A stretch of 64,000 nt of DNA from NCBI RefSeq assembly GCF_023541015.1, contig NZ_JALNPR010000005.1, positions 1 to 64,000 of the forward strand. The letters run 5' to 3'. Under the pieces are notes generated by a model. That model was not told the DNA's origin. It made no database searches and saw only the letters and a list, made by a program, of their open reading frames with translations. The position numbers and the translations under genes are program-made. The stretch is from Marivivens donghaensis. Lineage in GTDB: Bacteria > Pseudomonadota > Alphaproteobacteria > Rhodobacterales > Rhodobacteraceae. Position 1 is the stretch's first letter. Each line of letters begins with the position of its first letter. Shown here one piece after another: positions 61,849 through 64,000 of the stretch.

Positions 61849-62877
61849 TTATTCCAGCTCTGACGACCGCGCCCAGAGGTTGATCTGTTCCTCATTTGCA
61901 TAGGTGTCGATCAGAGCCAGTTCATCGGCGGTGAAATCGAGGTTCCCGATCGCGCCACAGCAATCCACGACCTGCGAGGCCTTGGACGCACCAATCAACG
62001 CCGTCGTCACCCGACCACCGCGCAGCACCCATGCAATCGCCATTTGGGCGAGTGTTTGACCACGGCCCTCTGCGATTTCGTTGAGCTTGCGGATATTGTT
62101 CAGAACACGTTCGTCCAGAACATTCGGATCGAGGCTCTTGCCTTGAACTGCGCGGCCTTCGGTGACACCGCCGAGGTATTTGTTCGTCAGCATACCTTGG
62201 GCCAGCGGCGTAAAGGCAATCGACCCAACGCCAAGGTCATCCAATGTATCCAGCAGACCGTCATGTTCGACCCAGCGGTTCAGCATGTTGTAGCTGGGCT
62301 GATGGATCAACAGCGGCACGCCCATATCCTTTAGGATCGCGGCGGCTTCGCGGCTGCGTTGCGAATTGTAGGACGAGATGCCGATATAGAGCGCCTTGCC
62401 CGACCGCCAGATATGCTCCAGCGCGCCCATTGTCTCTTCGAGCGGGGTTTCGGGGTCAAAGCGGTGCGAATAGAAGATATCGACGTAGTCCAGACCCATC
62501 CGTTTCAGCGATTGATCACAAGATGCGATCAGATATTTGCGGCTTCCCCATTCGCCGTAGGGTCCAGGCCACATGTCATAGCCCGCCTTGGAAGAAATGA
62601 TCAATTCATCACGATAGCCTGCGAAGTCGGTCTTTAGGATTTCGCCAAAGGCTTCTTCTGCAGAGCCTGCGGGTGGGCCGTAGTTGTTCGCCAAATCGAA
62701 ATGCGTGATGCCTAGGTCAAAGGCCGTCTGGCAGATGTCGCGCTTTGTTTGATGCGGTGTGTCATGTCCAAAATTGTGCCAAAGGCCGAGCGAGATCGCG
62801 GGCAGTTTCAGGCCAGAATTTCCGCACTTGCGGTAGACCATTTTCGAATAACGGTCCTCGGCTGGTGTGTATGTCAT
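61849..62877 (-). CDS. Aldo/keto reductase, YghZ/glyceraldehyde-3-phosphate reductase type
   Basis: 342 residues from the ATG at 62877 (AGAGAGGA upstream); the frame is open to 62988. Tetrad residues appear in [12 protein letters not shown] (Asp, Tyr), IISSKAGYD (Lys) and [12 protein letters not shown] (His). The NADPH-binding end has [18 protein letters not shown]. The [18 protein letters not shown] segment is typical of YghZ relatives, which reduce L-glyceraldehyde 3-phosphate and methylglyoxal. It lies alone between nadD and ettA. Confidence 0.9.
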   Translation of the reverse strand: MTYTPAEDRYSKMVYRKCGNSGLKLPAISLGLWHNFGHDTPHQTKRDICQTAFDLGITHFDLANNYGPPAGSAEEAFGEILKTDFAGYRDELIISSKAGYDMWPGPYGEWGSRKYLIASCDQSLKRMGLDYVDIFYSHRFDPETPLEETMGALEHIWRSGKALYIGISSYNSQRSREAAAILKDMGVPLLIHQPSYNMLNRWVEHDGLLDTLDDLGVGSIAFTPLAQGMLTNKYLGGVTEGRAVQGKSLDPNVLDERVLNNIRKLNEIAEGRGQTLAQMAIAWVLRGGRVTTALIGASKASQVVDCCGAIGNLDFTADELALIDTYANEEQINLWARSSELE

Positions 62878-63010
62878 GTCATCCTCTCTCATGTTGGCGC
62901 TAACTTGATCGGAAAGATGGTATTGAGCAAGCGGATTGCAAGCCACGCCGCATTGCCCCTCGTCGCCATGATCGCTATCTAGGGCCAAACCAGATTCAGA
63001 GGATCACCCA

Positions 63011-64000
<990 letters not shown>

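Overview
This 64 kb window looks like a chromosomal segment of an alphaproteobacterium of the Rhodobacteraceae (marine Roseobacter type). The evidence is the class I lysyl-tRNA synthetase, the NDUFS4-type complex I protein beside uvrB, the many ABC and tripartite importers for small organic solutes, the abundant GntR/FCD regulators, and moderately GC-rich coding. No prophage, insertion sequence or CRISPR array is visible. The left edge cuts an initiator tRNA-fMet gene and the right edge cuts an ettA-like ABC-F gene.

Layout. 0-5 kb: an amidohydrolase diverging from a two-gene type I secretion unit with no visible cargo. 4.9-8.4 kb: an aroQ / Gfo-Idh-MocA / double GntR block with a wrecked 3-dehydroshikimate dehydratase (quiC-like) gene, read here as a decaying quinate/shikimate catabolic locus; one gene also has an N-terminal frameshift. 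8.4-12.8 kb: a MYG1-family gene and a ProXWV-type betaine importer. 13-15.5 kb: a MarR/isochorismatase pair and an AraC/cupin pair.

15.6-29.1 kb is the most interesting part. A GntR/UTRA regulator and a Gfo/Idh/MocA enzyme diverge from a ten-gene operon: LLM flavin monooxygenase, aldo/keto reductase, flavin reductase, sugar-type ABC importer (binding protein, two permeases, ATPase), YeiH-type exporter, glpD, glpK. This matches the oxidative sulfoquinovose desulfonation (sulfo-SMO) pathway. Predicted flow: sulfoquinovosyl-glycerol is imported and cleaved (no GH31 sulfoquinovosidase is present, so the Gfo/Idh/MocA protein is a candidate NAD-dependent one); sulfoquinovose is desulfonated to 6-oxo-glucose plus sulfite; the aldehyde is reduced to glucose; sulfite is exported; and the released glycerol goes through GlpK and GlpD. 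A LacI regulator and ugpBAEC with an endonuclease/exonuclease/phosphatase-fold gene follow (29.3-35.6 kb), extending the theme to glycerol-3-phosphate and glycerophosphodiesters.

35.7-38.1 kb holds small uncharacterised membrane or exported proteins. 38.2-50.9 kb is a tricarboxylate island: TctE/TctD-like two-component pair, TctC, a TctA-TctB fusion, a GalD/PrpF-family isomerase, a UspA protein, a D-2-hydroxyacid dehydrogenase, an AbrB-family membrane protein, a GntR/FCD regulator and TcuA/TcuB. It suggests uptake and oxidation of tricarballylate or aconitate-like acids. 51-64 kb is mainly housekeeping: NDUFS4-like protein, uvrB, universal stress protein, a large beta-helix protein, DUF4336 protein, lysS (class I), a TerB-like protein, dacB, nadD, an aldo/keto reductase and ettA.

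All calls come from reading the sequence and translations; no database search was run. Start sites were chosen from ribosome binding sites, overlaps and family N-termini and often differ from the longest open frame.
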